Source of the DNA: Brachycybe producta
Lineage: Eukaryota > Arthropoda > Diplopoda > Playtdesmida > Andrognathidae
Assembly: GCA_036925085.1 (NCBI GenBank)
Contig: JAUPFP010000078.1
Location: 250,001-314,000, forward strand
Direction of reading: 5' to 3'
DNA: 64,000 nucleotides
Positions 36,401-46,054 of the stretch are shown here, in pieces. The notes under the pieces are model-generated. The model ran no database searches. It had not been told where the DNA came from and was given only the letters and a program-made list of their open reading frames with translations. Position numbers and translations under genes: made by a program. How positions within the stretch are numbered: the first letter of the stretch is position 1; every line of letters begins with the position of its first letter.

Positions 36401-36823
36401 ACTAAAGTGTTACTAGGACCCGATGTTGTGAACCGGTTAAGGTCATGGAACCGAGCCGATCAGTTGCTTTATAATTTTTTCGTAAAAAGGCTTAAAGAGC
36501 AGATTTTGGAGTTCGGAGTGGACCGAATGGCCAAAGAAGTGGCCCTTTTACGTAAAAGGTCCAATGACTTTTACGATTATTGCGTGGCCGACGAAGTAAC
36601 CGGTTCGAACCTCGATGAGAAGTTTCGAGTGTATAACGATCAGGTGCTTGGATTTCGTTTAAGAGACGACGTTTATAACGAGACTTGTGAGGATATGGCG
36701 AAAGCTGAACTTCCGTTTACGAGAGAACTTCAGAAGAAACAGCTGAAATATTTAGCTATTTCGACAACGGTTCCAAGTCGGGTTTTAATTCGGAAAAAAA
36801 TGTTTCAAAGATATTATCCGTGA
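33412..36823 (+). CDS. GAL3ST: Galactose-3-O-sulfotransferase-like enzyme (Gal3ST family)
   Basis: Two exons, 33412-33521 and 35752-36823, join through an AG|T codon (GT-AG) to give 393 residues. Exon 1 encodes a type II signal anchor: MMQRMSLKKNYY, then a hydrophobic stretch to about residue 28. That places the enzyme in the Golgi with a lumenal catalytic domain. Exon 2 carries the PAPS 5'-phosphosulfate loop LKTHKTAGST (54-63) and the 3'-phosphate site with Arg137-Asp-Pro and Ser145. LLCWD (234-238) is typical of Gal3STs. NVT (153) and NGS (167) are candidate N-glycosylation sites. Family enzymes transfer sulfate from PAPS to the 3-OH of galactose on glycolipids or glycans; the exact acceptor cannot be read. 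Length suits the family. TTTTCAG at 33387-33393 suggests a 5'UTR intron. The 2230-bp intron is filled with repeats. Confidence 0.92.
33535..33565 (+). repeat. GAG microsatellite
   Basis: About eight GAG/AGG triplets just after the exon 1 splice donor of the sulfotransferase gene. Confidence 0.8.
33640..34010 (+). repeat. Intronic tandem repeat, about 115 bp, three units
   Basis: Each unit contains TTAAAAAGTAGAATTGATAA, TTTGCATATT, CTTCTATTAAAATATTTAAA and TTTGCATCATTTGCAGG. The last motif mimics a 3' splice site in each unit. Confidence 0.8.
34175..34400. mobile_element. CTAGAA foldback element
   Basis: GTTTTAGACACTAGAAGGG to TACCCTTCTAGTTTCTAAAA, with diverged centre arms. Confidence 0.75.
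34470..34735 (+). repeat. Tandem repeat CCTACAGACAGTTGTCCTAA
   Basis: Eight or so degenerate units of about 34 bp: TTGCCCTACAGACAG, T(T/C)ATCCTAATGCCATT. Confidence 0.85.
34736..35200. other. Intronic spacer with short YY1-like motifs
   Basis: Contains AAAGATGGCGGTCG (34750), CGGCCGCCATTTTT (34854) and TAGAGGGCGCTGTG (35093). Intron of the sulfotransferase gene. No further exon seen. Confidence 0.45.
35203..35585. mobile_element. CTAGAA foldback element plus a half copy
   Basis: A full copy at about 35205-35440. A right half copy at about 35470-35585 has AAGATATCAAGATTAAAATA and GCTACCCTTCTAGT. Both sit in the sulfotransferase intron. Confidence 0.8.
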
Positions 36824-36839
36824 AAAATTACATACATAT

Positions 36840-36990
36840 ACAATGGAAACCGTTTAACACGAAATGGAAGGAGGGCCTGGATATAATTTCTTGTTAAAAG
36901 AAAGAATTTTTATGCTATTCTAAGGGACCGAACCGAAAAATATATTTCGAGTTATACGATTTTTCGTGTTAAACGGTTTTCACCTGTATT
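36840..36990. mobile_element. AAACCGTTTAACACGAAA foldback repeat, copy 1
   Basis: GGAAACCGTTTAACACGAAA pairs with TTTCGTGTTAAACGGTTTTC. The interior ATTTTTATGCTATTCTAAGG matches, inverted, the repeat at 48200-48345. It starts just after the sulfotransferase stop codon, so it probably lies in its 3'UTR. Confidence 0.75.
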
Positions 36991-36999
36991 TTTTTTTTG

Positions 37000-37480
37000 T
37001 TTTATCAGAAAACAAAATGGCGCCCACAATCTCCACTTTTTAGAAATGTTTAATGTGCGTCACATTGATGCATAATTTTATTATTTTTTAATGTTTTAAA
37101 TAGGTAAAATTCAATGTTCTGCACTCTACTAGGTGGCGCTAGAGTCTATGTGTTTGTGTTTGTATAGATTCATAAAAAACCCCTGGTGACAGACGGAAGT
37201 ACTTCAAATTTTTACCAATGGCAGCAGTCTGTGATTTTTTTTTGCTTTTTTTTTTACGAATGTTTGGGTCTCTTAAGGGGGCTAGGGCCCTCTGGGGCAC
37301 AATTATATATATGACTACACATTTGTAATATTGACTATTAATATTACAAATGTATTTCATTATAAAAAATTGTTTTTGTGTGGAACAACTATTGAAAAAA
37401 ATAACATTGCAAAATGGCGCCATTTTGTAAAACATTTGGTTAAAAAAGGATGGCTATTTTAATATTTTTAGTTTTAATGT
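37000..37480. other. Downstream spacer
   Basis: Contains AAAATGGCGCCC (37015), AGGTGGCGCTAGAG (37131) and ATGGCGCCATTTTG (37412). Short frames here have no recognisable product. Confidence 0.4.
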
Positions 37481-37539
37481 AATTTGAATACAGATTCAGG
37501 ATCAGAGCCGTAACTAGGGAAGGCGAGTGATCGAGGCAC

Positions 37540-37800
37540 CTGCTTCGAGCATAAATGAACTAGAATGATTATATTAAGAGGGCGCCAGTTTTTGCTTTAG
37601 GCGCGAAGTTCAGGTTTGCAGGGGCACCAGTTTTATTATTACCTTGGGCACAACGCTCAGGGTTGCAAAATAGATTAATTATATTGAGGGGGGCGCCAGT
37701 TTCTGCATTGGGTGCATAAATAGATGTGCGAAATAACTAGAATGATAATATTAAGATGGCGCCAGGGCGCCAGTTTTTATTCTTGTCTCGGGCGCAAAAT
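37540..37800 (+). repeat. Degenerate GGCGCCAGTTTTT repeat
   Basis: Four degenerate units share ACTAGAATGATTATATTAAG, GGGGCGCCAGTTTTTGCTTT and GGCGC(A/G)AA. Confidence 0.6.
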
Positions 37801-37837
37801 TAGCTAGTTAATGGCTCTGTTCAGGATGTCAGGTGTA

Positions 37838-38152
37838 GGGCTCGGATTTTTATGCACTTATCATGCAACTGTTTCTCAATCTGTGGCCCCAAGAGCCAAT
37901 TGTGAAGTAAACAATCCCGTTAAGATCAACAAACAATTATGTGATTTTTCAATAAAAAAACATTGGTTTAGAGGCTAGAAAAGTAGTTGACAGCTGATAG
38001 TAACCAAGACATGTAGCCTCTAACCAGCCGTTTTGATTTTTTTTTTAAAAAAGCATTATTGCAGTTGCTCTAATGATGATTACGTCACAATTGGCACTTG
38101 GGCCACAAATTGAGAAACATTTGCTTGATATTGCATAAAAATCCGAGCCCTA
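37838..38152. mobile_element. GGCTCGGATTTTTATGCA foldback element, copy 3
   Basis: AGGGCTCGGATTTTTATGCA and TGCATAAAAATCCGAGCCCT are inverted perfectly. The centre holds a TTAGAGGCTAG hairpin (37970-38030). Confidence 0.85.
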
Positions 38153-38469
38153 ACTCATGTGGTATCTTACTGTGAATAAGATATGTGGCGCCATCTATTG
38201 ACATTTAATTAATACTGAATAGTCGTAATGATATTTTATATAAAAATTTCCATGGATAATGGAATTTGCTTTGCATTTATTTGAACTATTTTAGAAAAAA
38301 AAATTTAATAAGTAGTTTAGCTTATAGTTGTGATCAATAGAGGGCGCCACAATTTTTACACACTTGATACATAATGTAATTTCAATATAATTATTGCTAT
38401 TTTAATTTAAATTAAATTGGTTTTAAAGTGTAAATGCCTTTGGAACCCTTGATTATTCTTGTCTTTCAG

Positions 38470-38835
38470 GTTCAAAATTAAGAGAAACTTGAAAGTGCTT
38501 TAGAAACTAGAAGGGTAACTCAATCACTTAAGGGTATTTTTCATGTTGATATCAACCTAGAAAGCTTATTTTGAAAGATATCAACATGAAAATAACCTAA
38601 AGTAGGTGAGCTACACTGGCAGTTAGAAATAGGTCAAAACTTCAGTTGGCTCCGCCCTTGTTATGACGACTGGCAACTTCTAATTGGCTGGTTATGAAGT
38701 CTGACGTCTCGTGTTCCGCCCTAACTACATAACCAGCCAACAAGGACGGAGCCAACTGAAGTTTTGACCTATTTCTAACTGCCTGTGTGAGCTACCCTTC
38801 TAGTTTTCTAAAACATTTTCTAGTTTCTCTGACTC
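38470..38835. mobile_element. CTAGAA foldback element interrupted by a hAT-like MITE
   Basis: The left arm (GAAACTAGAAGGGTAACTCA) and inner arms precede 38606. The right tip GTGAGCTACCCTTCTAGTTT resumes at 38787. The target GTGAGCTAC is duplicated on both sides of the insert. Confidence 0.85.
38615..38786. mobile_element. hAT-like foldback MITE, copy 5, nested
   Basis: ACTGGCAGTTAGAAATAGGT to its inverse ending CTGCCTGT, flanked by GTGAGCTAC on both sides (38606-38614 and 38787-38795). It is younger than the foldback element it interrupts. Confidence 0.9.
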
Positions 38836-39360
38836 TGAATAACAGAATCTGTTTAAAAATCAGCTGTTCATAAACCATAAGTGGGAAAGAAAATTGTAAT
38901 TTTTATACACAATGTGTATAAATGGCCTAATTAGGCCAATTAGCTTAAAATAATTAATTTAAGTTAATTTTTATATTGTTTGTAAAAAAAATGTCTTATT
39001 TGTGTTTATGCTAAATTGTAAATTTTATTTTTTTATGATTTCTTTATTATTATAATTATTTGTTGTAAATAATGAAAAAAAAATCGTTATTTGGGATTTT
39101 TTATTTTCTTTCAGGATTACAGGATTTTATGGATTACTATTATAAATGCTAGTCATTGCCGCGATAAATCCTTTTTATAAAGGAACGCTTTTGGTCATTG
39201 CAATTTGAGCAATGGAGAAATTTGAGGAGCTTAGAAGCCAAGAGGAATAAGTGACTAAAGTAACGTTCGGAGTCAATTAAATTTGATCCAAGTAAGACAC
39301 CTTCATAGACATCAATGTTACAGGTTTTCGTTTTGAGACTATAAAGTAGCAATGAGCACC
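38836..39360. other. AT-rich spacer
   Basis: 39149-39352 is open on the minus strand (67 codons) but shows no known domain, signal peptide or splice evidence, and I do not call it a gene. Confidence 0.4.
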
Positions 39361-40251
39361 TTTTTCATTTTTTTTGTCTACCAAAATTTTATAGCATTTC
39401 ACTGATATGACGACTTGTGCTTACTTATTGCCATCTTTATAAAAATGTCACTTATTCGTCTTGGCTTCTAAACTTATCCTTTTCAAACTAAAACGGTCTA
39501 CTCGTTATTATCGCCATCTATTGGTAGTTACACAAATTACAAATAAATATCTGCGCTATAGATCTGCACATTAGAGCAAGATCGGAGTTGAGTCGATAGT
39601 GACTTCATCATACGTTACATTAACAAGGATCATACTCCGAGTGATCATTAACCGATTAAGGAACAGGTACAAATCAACGTTTTCATTGGTTGATTTCATG
39701 AAATATGTATAATAGTATCAAAAGATAATTTACGCTTCAGGAACCAATTAGTAACATGACGCAAGATTTACGAAGCCAGATTTTATGACTCAAGGCGAAC
39801 GACTATTACATGCATACAATACGAACAACGCCATAATAAGTAGACCCCTCTGGTTCACGAAATGAGAATTATGGGCCGTGCCTATGCTTCAAAATGTTAT
39901 TATTAGTGGTTTACAGGATGCCATCCGTATTTGTTAGCGACTGTAAATAGTTGATTTGACATGACGCCTTTCTATATGAAGCCAAATGTAGCTTCAAAAG
40001 GAGTACCAATAAGGTGTACTTTTACATAGATATTAACGAAGAAAAGGTGTTCATATTAGGACACCATACTTGTTCACGTGGTATGTTTAGTGGGCCGTGC
40101 CTTATGCGTCAATACGTCAATAAAGGTAGTTTTCAAGATGCCATCCGCATTGTGCGATAGTGACGTTCGATCAAGTGGTTGTTCTCGATCTGTTTTCTTC
40201 CGTCAAATATTCTTTTTAGCGCGGTTTTTCTCGACGTAAATCGTTTTCAAA
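39361..40251 (+). promoter_or_regulatory. Repeat-poor upstream region of the Reeler-DOMON gene
   Basis: This is the longest stretch without foldback elements near a start codon. It holds a degenerate direct repeat of about 70 bp: GGGCCGTGCCTATGCTTCAA ... GATGCCATCCGTATT at 39872, and GGGCCGTGCCTTATGCGTCA ... GATGCCATCCGCATT at 40093. TATCGCCATCTATTGGTAG occurs near 39509. No TATA box is certain. Function inferred from position only. Confidence 0.4.
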
Positions 40252-43200
40252 ATGAATTTTCTTTATGTTTTCATCGCGTTAGTGTTTCTCACGACGTATA
40301 ATTATGCATACGTTTTTGATAAACGTAGTTGCGATAATATGTTACCTAGTTTACATCTATTGACAACGTCCGATCATTCAGGTGAACAACAGCCGAAAAA
40401 GGAGGAGGAAGAGAAGGAGGAGACAACAAAAGACTCGATCGAGGTCGAAAAATCGAGCGAAAATGACGAAAAAAGCTCAGAACGGAAAGAAGAGATTGAT
40501 ATTTCACTCTCTTTAGATCCTAGTCCGTATAAAATAACAGTTGATGCGATAAAATATCGAAGAAATCGGCCGCTATCAGGTAAAAAGTGCGAACAATCAC
40601 AATATAATGAATGTCCTTTCTATTGGACATAATAGAAAGGGACGTAGAAATTGCGTCATCGCCCTGAAGCACATGGCCACATCGCGTGACGTCATCTGGC
40701 CATGTGCGTTTTGGCGGGAAAAAAACAAGTTTTCATAGAAATACATACAGAGATTCGATTCTTAATGGAATTTTTTTTAAAATACGCTTGGAGAATCATT
40801 AAATAAGACTGTTATATGTCAGTAAGTTGTTATATGTAGCTCATAACCCTTGTAACAGTCACAAAAGTAAATTACAAAATATTATTATTATGAAAAATAT
40901 TGGGGTCATATTATGACTGTTGTACAGAATAAATATGACAGTTATAATTTAATAAAATAATAGCTCATAAGTAGTGATGTCATAAGATATGACTGTCACA
41001 ATTTTATGACTTTTTCTGTAATATGAGGTTCTTGATTTTTACTTGTTTAATTATAAAAAACAGGTGATTTTCGAACTTTGTTTTTCAGAAGAGCAAAATT
41101 AAAAGAAACTAGAAAGTGTTTTAAAAACTAGAAGGGTAGCTCCATCACGTAAGATATTCTATCTTTCAGGTGCACGAAATAAAGAGAAACTAGAAAGTGT
41201 TTTAGAGACTAGAAGGGCAGCTCCATCACTTAAGATATTCTATCTTTCGGGTGAACAAAATAAAGAGAAACTAGAAAGTGTTTTAGAGACTAGAAGGGTA
41301 GCTCAATAATCACTTAAGAGGCTATTTTCATGTTTGATATCTTTCAAAATAAACTTTTTGTGTCAGTTTTGAAAAATAATTCAACTTTAAGCAGACAATC
41401 TTTATTTTAAATAAATTTTTGTTCTGTAAAAAGTTTATTTTGAAAGATATATCAAACATGAAAATAGCCTCTTTAATTGGTTGTGTCTTAGTGTTGCTCG
41501 TGAAACACAAAGTAAGTTTTCTGTTAATTTGAATGATTTTTCTTTAAAGTGTATTTTTCACAATTTTGAAATTAGGTTAAATTTGTTTTGTTTTTTATGA
41601 TTTGCTTTTAAAAAAATCAATTTGTCTGATGGAAGTTTTTGGTTTAATTAACTTTGAAGTGGTTTTAATTGGCTGCTGATAACTAATGTAACCTACATTA
41701 TATTTTAAGCAATTGATTGATTTTGTTTGTTTTACAGTCAGGGACTTTATGATAATTTCATAATTTGCAATATTACGTAAGCATTTTACGTCAACGAAAC
41801 ATTTTTTTTTGCATTTTTTTGTAAACAACTTCAAGAAAAACGTGAAAGTGGTTTTTTTTTTGAAAACTAGAAGAGTAACTGAATCACTTAAGAGATATTT
41901 CCAAAAAAAAAAGGACCATCTCTAATTTGAAAGGGTTCTCTTTTGATTGAAGATGGTGACATCAACGGTGCAATGAATTTATTTACTCTTCTAGTTTCTA
42001 AAAAACACTTTCAGTTTGCTTTTAAAAGCTAGAATAACCAAATAGTTCGGTGACTTTTAACCTTGTCCTGATTTATTTGCATTTTCTAGTTTCTAAACAC
42101 AATAAATTTTGTTTAGAAAAAGCTAGAATAACCAGAAGAGTTTTATGACGTCAACGGTGCCCCCTCCTGGTTTGTTGACTCTTCTAGTTTATAAAGAAAA
42201 ACACTTTCCGTTTGCTTTTAAAAGCTAGAATAACCAAAAGAGTTTTGTGATTTCAACGGTGCTCTGCTTAATTTACTCTTCTAGTTTCTTAAACACGTTC
42301 AATGTTGTTTATAAAAGCTAGAATAACCAAATAGTTTGGTGACTTTTAACGTTGTCTTGATCTATTTGCTTTTTCTAGTTTCTAAACACAACCAATTTTT
42401 AGAAAAAGCTAGAATAACCAAAAGACTCAAAAAAGTTTTGTGACTTCAACGGTGCCCTCTGTTTTATTTACTCTTCTAGTTTCTAAAAAACTCTTACAGT
42501 TTACTTTTAAAAGCTAGAATAACCAAATAGTTTGGTACTTTTTAACCTTGTCCTGATTTATTTGCATTTTCTAGTTTCTAAACACATTAAATTGTGTTTA
42601 GAAAAAGCTAGAATAACCAAAAGAGTTTTATGACGTCAACGGTGCCCCCTGTTTAAGTTACTCTTCTAGTTTATAAAGAAAAACACTTTGAGTTTGCCTT
42701 TTTAAAAAGCTAGAACAACCAATCGTGTCTCTGATTTGCATTTTGTTCTTCCCAGTTAAGATCGAAGGTGGTGACTTGAACGGCGTCCTGATCCAAGCTC
42801 GGCAGTACGTGAGCCAACCATCTTCTCCATCTCTGATGGGAACCTTCGTGAACCTTCCTCCCGGAATACGGACCCTGGATTGCGACCGTGGACCGAGTTT
42901 CAGCGTTGCGAACACGGCTTACAGTAGAGACGCCTCGGTTAAGAAGGGATTAGAGTTGAAGTGGAAGGCGCCGTCCGAAGACGTCGGAAGTATCGTGTTC
43001 GTCGCAACTCTCATCAAAGATGAAACTTATTGGTCTTTTGTTAGTTCTCAACCTTTGCTCTTCAATGATTTTCGTAAATATCTTCTTCTAGTCGCTTAAA
43101 TCTCGAATTTATCTTTCATAATCCACAATTCTTTTGTTTTTTGTTTTTTCTTCTTCTTAAGCTCCGGCTTTGACGGGTTGCGGAAAGGATCGAAGTTGTT

Positions 43201-45846
43201 TTCGATATTCGCAAGTTCACGAGAATTGCGATGACGGAAAATGTAATTATTTGGTTGTGTCCAAAGTGGAGAACGATTATGTCGTTTTTACGATCGGCGG
43301 AAAGATTCAAGGGGATCGAGGTTACGTCGGAATCGGATTCACGATGGATAAACAAAAAGTTCGAATTTATGGAGTTTTGTCTAAATTGATAGAAATTGGA
43401 GACATTCCATAGAAAATTGGAGAAATTTCGTAGAAAATGGGAGAAATTTTGTGGAGAATTTTTTAGAAATCTCATAGAAAATTTCAAAAAATCAAATAGA
43501 ATATTTCTGAATTTTAATTAAAAAATACAAAAATTGAATAGAAAATTGGAAATAATTAATTAATTAGAAAATTGCAGAAATTAAATAGAAATTAGCAGAA
43601 ATTGAATTGGAAATTTCAGAAATTGAATTAATAAAATAGAAAATAGCAGAAATTCGAATAGAAAATAGCAGAAATTTAAATAGAAAATTTAGGAAATTGA
43701 ATTGAAAATTGCAGAAATTTAATTGAAAATTGCTGAATTCGAATAGAAATTTTAGAAATTCAATGGAAAACATCAGTAATTTAATGAAAATTTTAGAAAT
43801 TAAATAAAAATTTCAATCATAATTAATGGCAAAAACAAAAATATGGTAAAACTGCACGTTAGAAATTTCAGAAATTTTTATAAAAATTTCATTAGAAATT
43901 TCAGAAATTTTTATAAAAATTTCATTAGAAATTTCAGAAATTTTTATAAAAATTTCATTAGAAATTTCAAAAATTTTTATAAAAATTTCATTAGAAATTT
44001 TAGAAATTTTTATAAAAATTTCATTAGAAATTTCAAAAATTTTTATAACAATTTCATTAGAAATTTCAGAAATTTTTATAACAATTTCATTAGAAATTTC
44101 AGAAATTTTTATAAAAATTTCATTAGAAATTTCAGAAATTTTTATAAAAATTTCATTAGAAATTTCAGAAATTTTTATAAAAATTTCATTAGAAATTTCA
44201 AAAATTTTTATAAAAATTTCATTAGAAATTTTAGAAATTTTTATAAAAATTTCATTAGAAATTTCAAAAATTTTTATAACAATTTCATTAGAAATTTCAG
44301 AAATTTTTATAACAATTTCATTAGAAATTTCAGAAATTTTTATAAAAATTTCATTAGAAATTTCAGAAATTTTTATAAAAATTTCATTAGAAATTTCAGA
44401 AATTTTTATAAAAATTTCATTAGAAATTTCAAAAATTTTTATAAAAATTTCATTAGAAATTTTAGAAATTTTTATAAAAATTTCATTAGAAATTTCAAAA
44501 ATTTTTATAACAATTTCATTAGAAATTTCAGAAATTTTTATAACAATTTCATTAGAAATTTCAGAAATTTTTATAAAAAATTCATTAGAAATTTCAGAAA
44601 TTTTTATAAAAATTTCATTAGAAATTTCAGAAATTTTTATAAAAATTTCATTAGAAATTTTAGAAATTTTTATAACAATTTCATTAGAAATTTCAAAATT
44701 TTTATAAAAATTTCATTAGAAATTTCAGAATTTTTTATAAAAATTTCTTTAGGATAGAATAGGATTAATTGTACATTCTGCATTTTTTAAATTTAGAAAA
44801 TGTAATTTCAACAATAAAAATCGTCTAAATTAGTGATTTTTTAAAATTATTTCTTGGTAGTTGTCGTTTATCGACATGTGTGTTTGCATGAAAACCGGAC
44901 CGAATCAAGTGGACGCAGCTCATTACATGGTCACCGAACGGTCAAGCTCACCGGTCAAGCAACACGAGGTCACTTGAGACGAGAGATTTTCATTTTTGTC
45001 AAAAAAACCAAACAAAAACCGAAATTAAGGGAATTGAAGATCGTTTTATGTTTCTTCGTTTGCAGGAATTGGAAGACGAAGAAACGGATGTCGATAACGA
45101 CCACATCTGGTGTCGATTCCGTCGTCCGTTACGAATTCCCGGCACCCAATTGGCCGATTTAACTCAGAGTTTGTTCCAGGTTTTTCTTTGGGGCGATTTA
45201 AATCCATCGAGTTAGTATTTTAAAAATTGCTTTTGTTGTTTGTTTTTGTTGTTGAGAAAAAGTAACTGGTAGTTACAGTTACTTTTAACGTAATGATGGT
45301 CTCTTTTTTTTGTTTTTGTTTTTTGAGAAATAGTAACTGGAAGTTACAGTTACTTTTAACGTAATGATGGTCTCTTTTTTTTGTTTTTTTTGAGAAAAAG
45401 TAACTGGTAGTTACAGTTACTTTTAACTTAATGATGGTCTCTTTTTTTTTGTTTTTTTTTTTGGGAAAAAGTAACTGGAAGTTACAGTTACTTTTAACGT
45501 AATGATGGTCTCTTTTTTTTGTTTTTTTGAGAAAAAGTAACTGGAAGTTACAGTTACTTTTAACGTAATGATGGTCTCTTTTTTTTTGTTTTTGTTTTTT
45601 TAAGGAAAAGTAACTGGTAGTTACAGTTACTTTTAACGTAATGATGGTCTTTCTTTTTTTTTTTCTTCTTCTCAAGCCGGGGCTCCGGTGCTTCCGAAGG
45701 AGGACGAAATCGTAACGGTGATCGAGACTTGGAATCACACGGAGACGATGAATATCGTTCATTTGGTCGGAGGCGCCGATGTCGTAAGATTTAGTTGGTG
45801 TATTCTAATTGCCGTGTTGGTTGCGACACTCGTCGAACTTTACTGA
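40252..45846 (+). CDS. Reeler-DOMON protein with C-terminal membrane anchor (FRRS1/SDR2-related)
   Basis: Six exons: 40252-40579, 42756-43073, 43162-43358, 44861-44968, 45066-45210 and 45677-45846. Phases 1, 1, 0, 0, 1 agree throughout, giving 421 residues. Residues 1-19 are a signal peptide. The Reeler domain (about 24-215) begins with DKRSCDNM and includes DPSPYKITV, LIQAR, LPPGIRTLDC and a conserved Trp. A Lys/Glu/Ser-rich insert (about 45-84) splits its N-terminal part. The DOMON domain (about 218-365) has GYVGIGFTMD, DMCVCMKTG, WCRFRRPL and LFQVFLWGD. FRRS1 proteins continue into six-helix cytochrome b561. Here exon 6 instead gives a short stalk and an 18-residue hydrophobic tail (404-421) behind a GGA site. 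A GPI signal or a single anchor is inferred, so electron transfer by this protein alone is unlikely. The exon 3 donor (GTTCGA) is weak; the other sites are good. Confidence 0.88.
40669..40708. other. Inverted repeat CACATGGCCA / TGGCCATGTG in intron 1
   Basis: Ten-base arms are separated by 20 bp that contain GTGACGTCATC. It lies 90 bp after the exon 1 donor of the Reeler-DOMON gene. Confidence 0.6.
41085..41500. mobile_element. CTAGAA foldback element with triplicated left tip
   Basis: A unit of about 78 bp (AGAAACTAGAAAGTGTTTTA, GACTAGAAGGGCAGCTCCAT, CACTTAAGATATTCTATCTT) occurs three times. The third runs into a normal inner arm and the complementary right arm ending ATGAAAATAGCC. Confidence 0.8.
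41840..42720 (+). repeat. Intron 1 tandem repeat with exon-2-like segments
   Basis: Six units of 110-140 bp combine a CTAGAA foldback tip (TACTCTTCTAGTTTCTAAA), AAAAGCTAGAATAACCAAA, and a segment such as GTGACTTCAACGGTGCCCT or GTGACTTTTAACCTTGTCCT. The latter resembles the opening of exon 2 (GGTGACTTGAACGGCGTCCT). The best match is 41945-41970, 21 of 26 bases with 42760-42785. The array runs up to 35 bp before exon 2. Confidence 0.75.
43490..43842 (+). repeat. Degenerate AAATTGAATAGAAAATT repeat
   Basis: Irregular 17-30 bp units of GAAATTGAATAGAAAATTGC and AGAAATTTAAATAGAAAATT, in intron 3 of the Reeler-DOMON gene. Confidence 0.75.
43843..44757 (+). repeat. 33-bp satellite with a 7-unit (231-bp) higher-order repeat, intron 3
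   Basis: About 27 units of ATTAGAAATTTCAGAAATTT followed by TTATAAAAATTTC. Point variants recur in fixed order every seven units. For example, the GAAATTTTAG variant returns at intervals of 231 bp. Because 33 is divisible by three, a 304-codon frame (RNFRNFYKNFI units) stays open; it has no coding context. Confidence 0.9.
45235..45660 (+). repeat. Intron 5 minisatellite AGTAACTGGTAGTTACAGTT
   Basis: Seven units of 58-63 bp: AAAAAGTAACTGG(T/A)AGTT, ACAGTTACTTTTAACGTAAT, GATGGTCTC and a T-run. The core AACTG...CAGTT is self-complementary. The array ends about 25 bp before exon 6. Confidence 0.9.
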
Positions 45847-46054
45847 TTTTGTTTTTTAAAAACAAATTGTTGTTCAAATTCCATATAATATAAGTAAGAA
45901 TAGGTGCTAATTTGCATAAATTATGCAAATGAAGGAAGAACAATGAGAAATAGAACTCTTGATTAATCAGTATTTTAAAGCTGAGATTAAGGTGGTTTTA
46001 AAGTGGAAATAACCTTTGAACTTTTGATTATTCTCTCTTTTGGAAGCAAAATAA

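Noticed and set aside
42658-42915. Minus-strand frame opposite exon 2 of the Reeler-DOMON gene
   Set aside because: Antisense shadow of a well-supported exon.
43843-44757. 304-codon plus-strand frame with RNFRNFYKNFI repeats
   Set aside because: Produced by a 33-bp satellite in an intron whose flanking exons join cleanly without it.
45220-45762. 180-codon minus-strand frame
   Set aside because: It lies on a minisatellite and overlaps exon 6 of the Reeler-DOMON gene on the opposite strand. Composition is repeat-driven.
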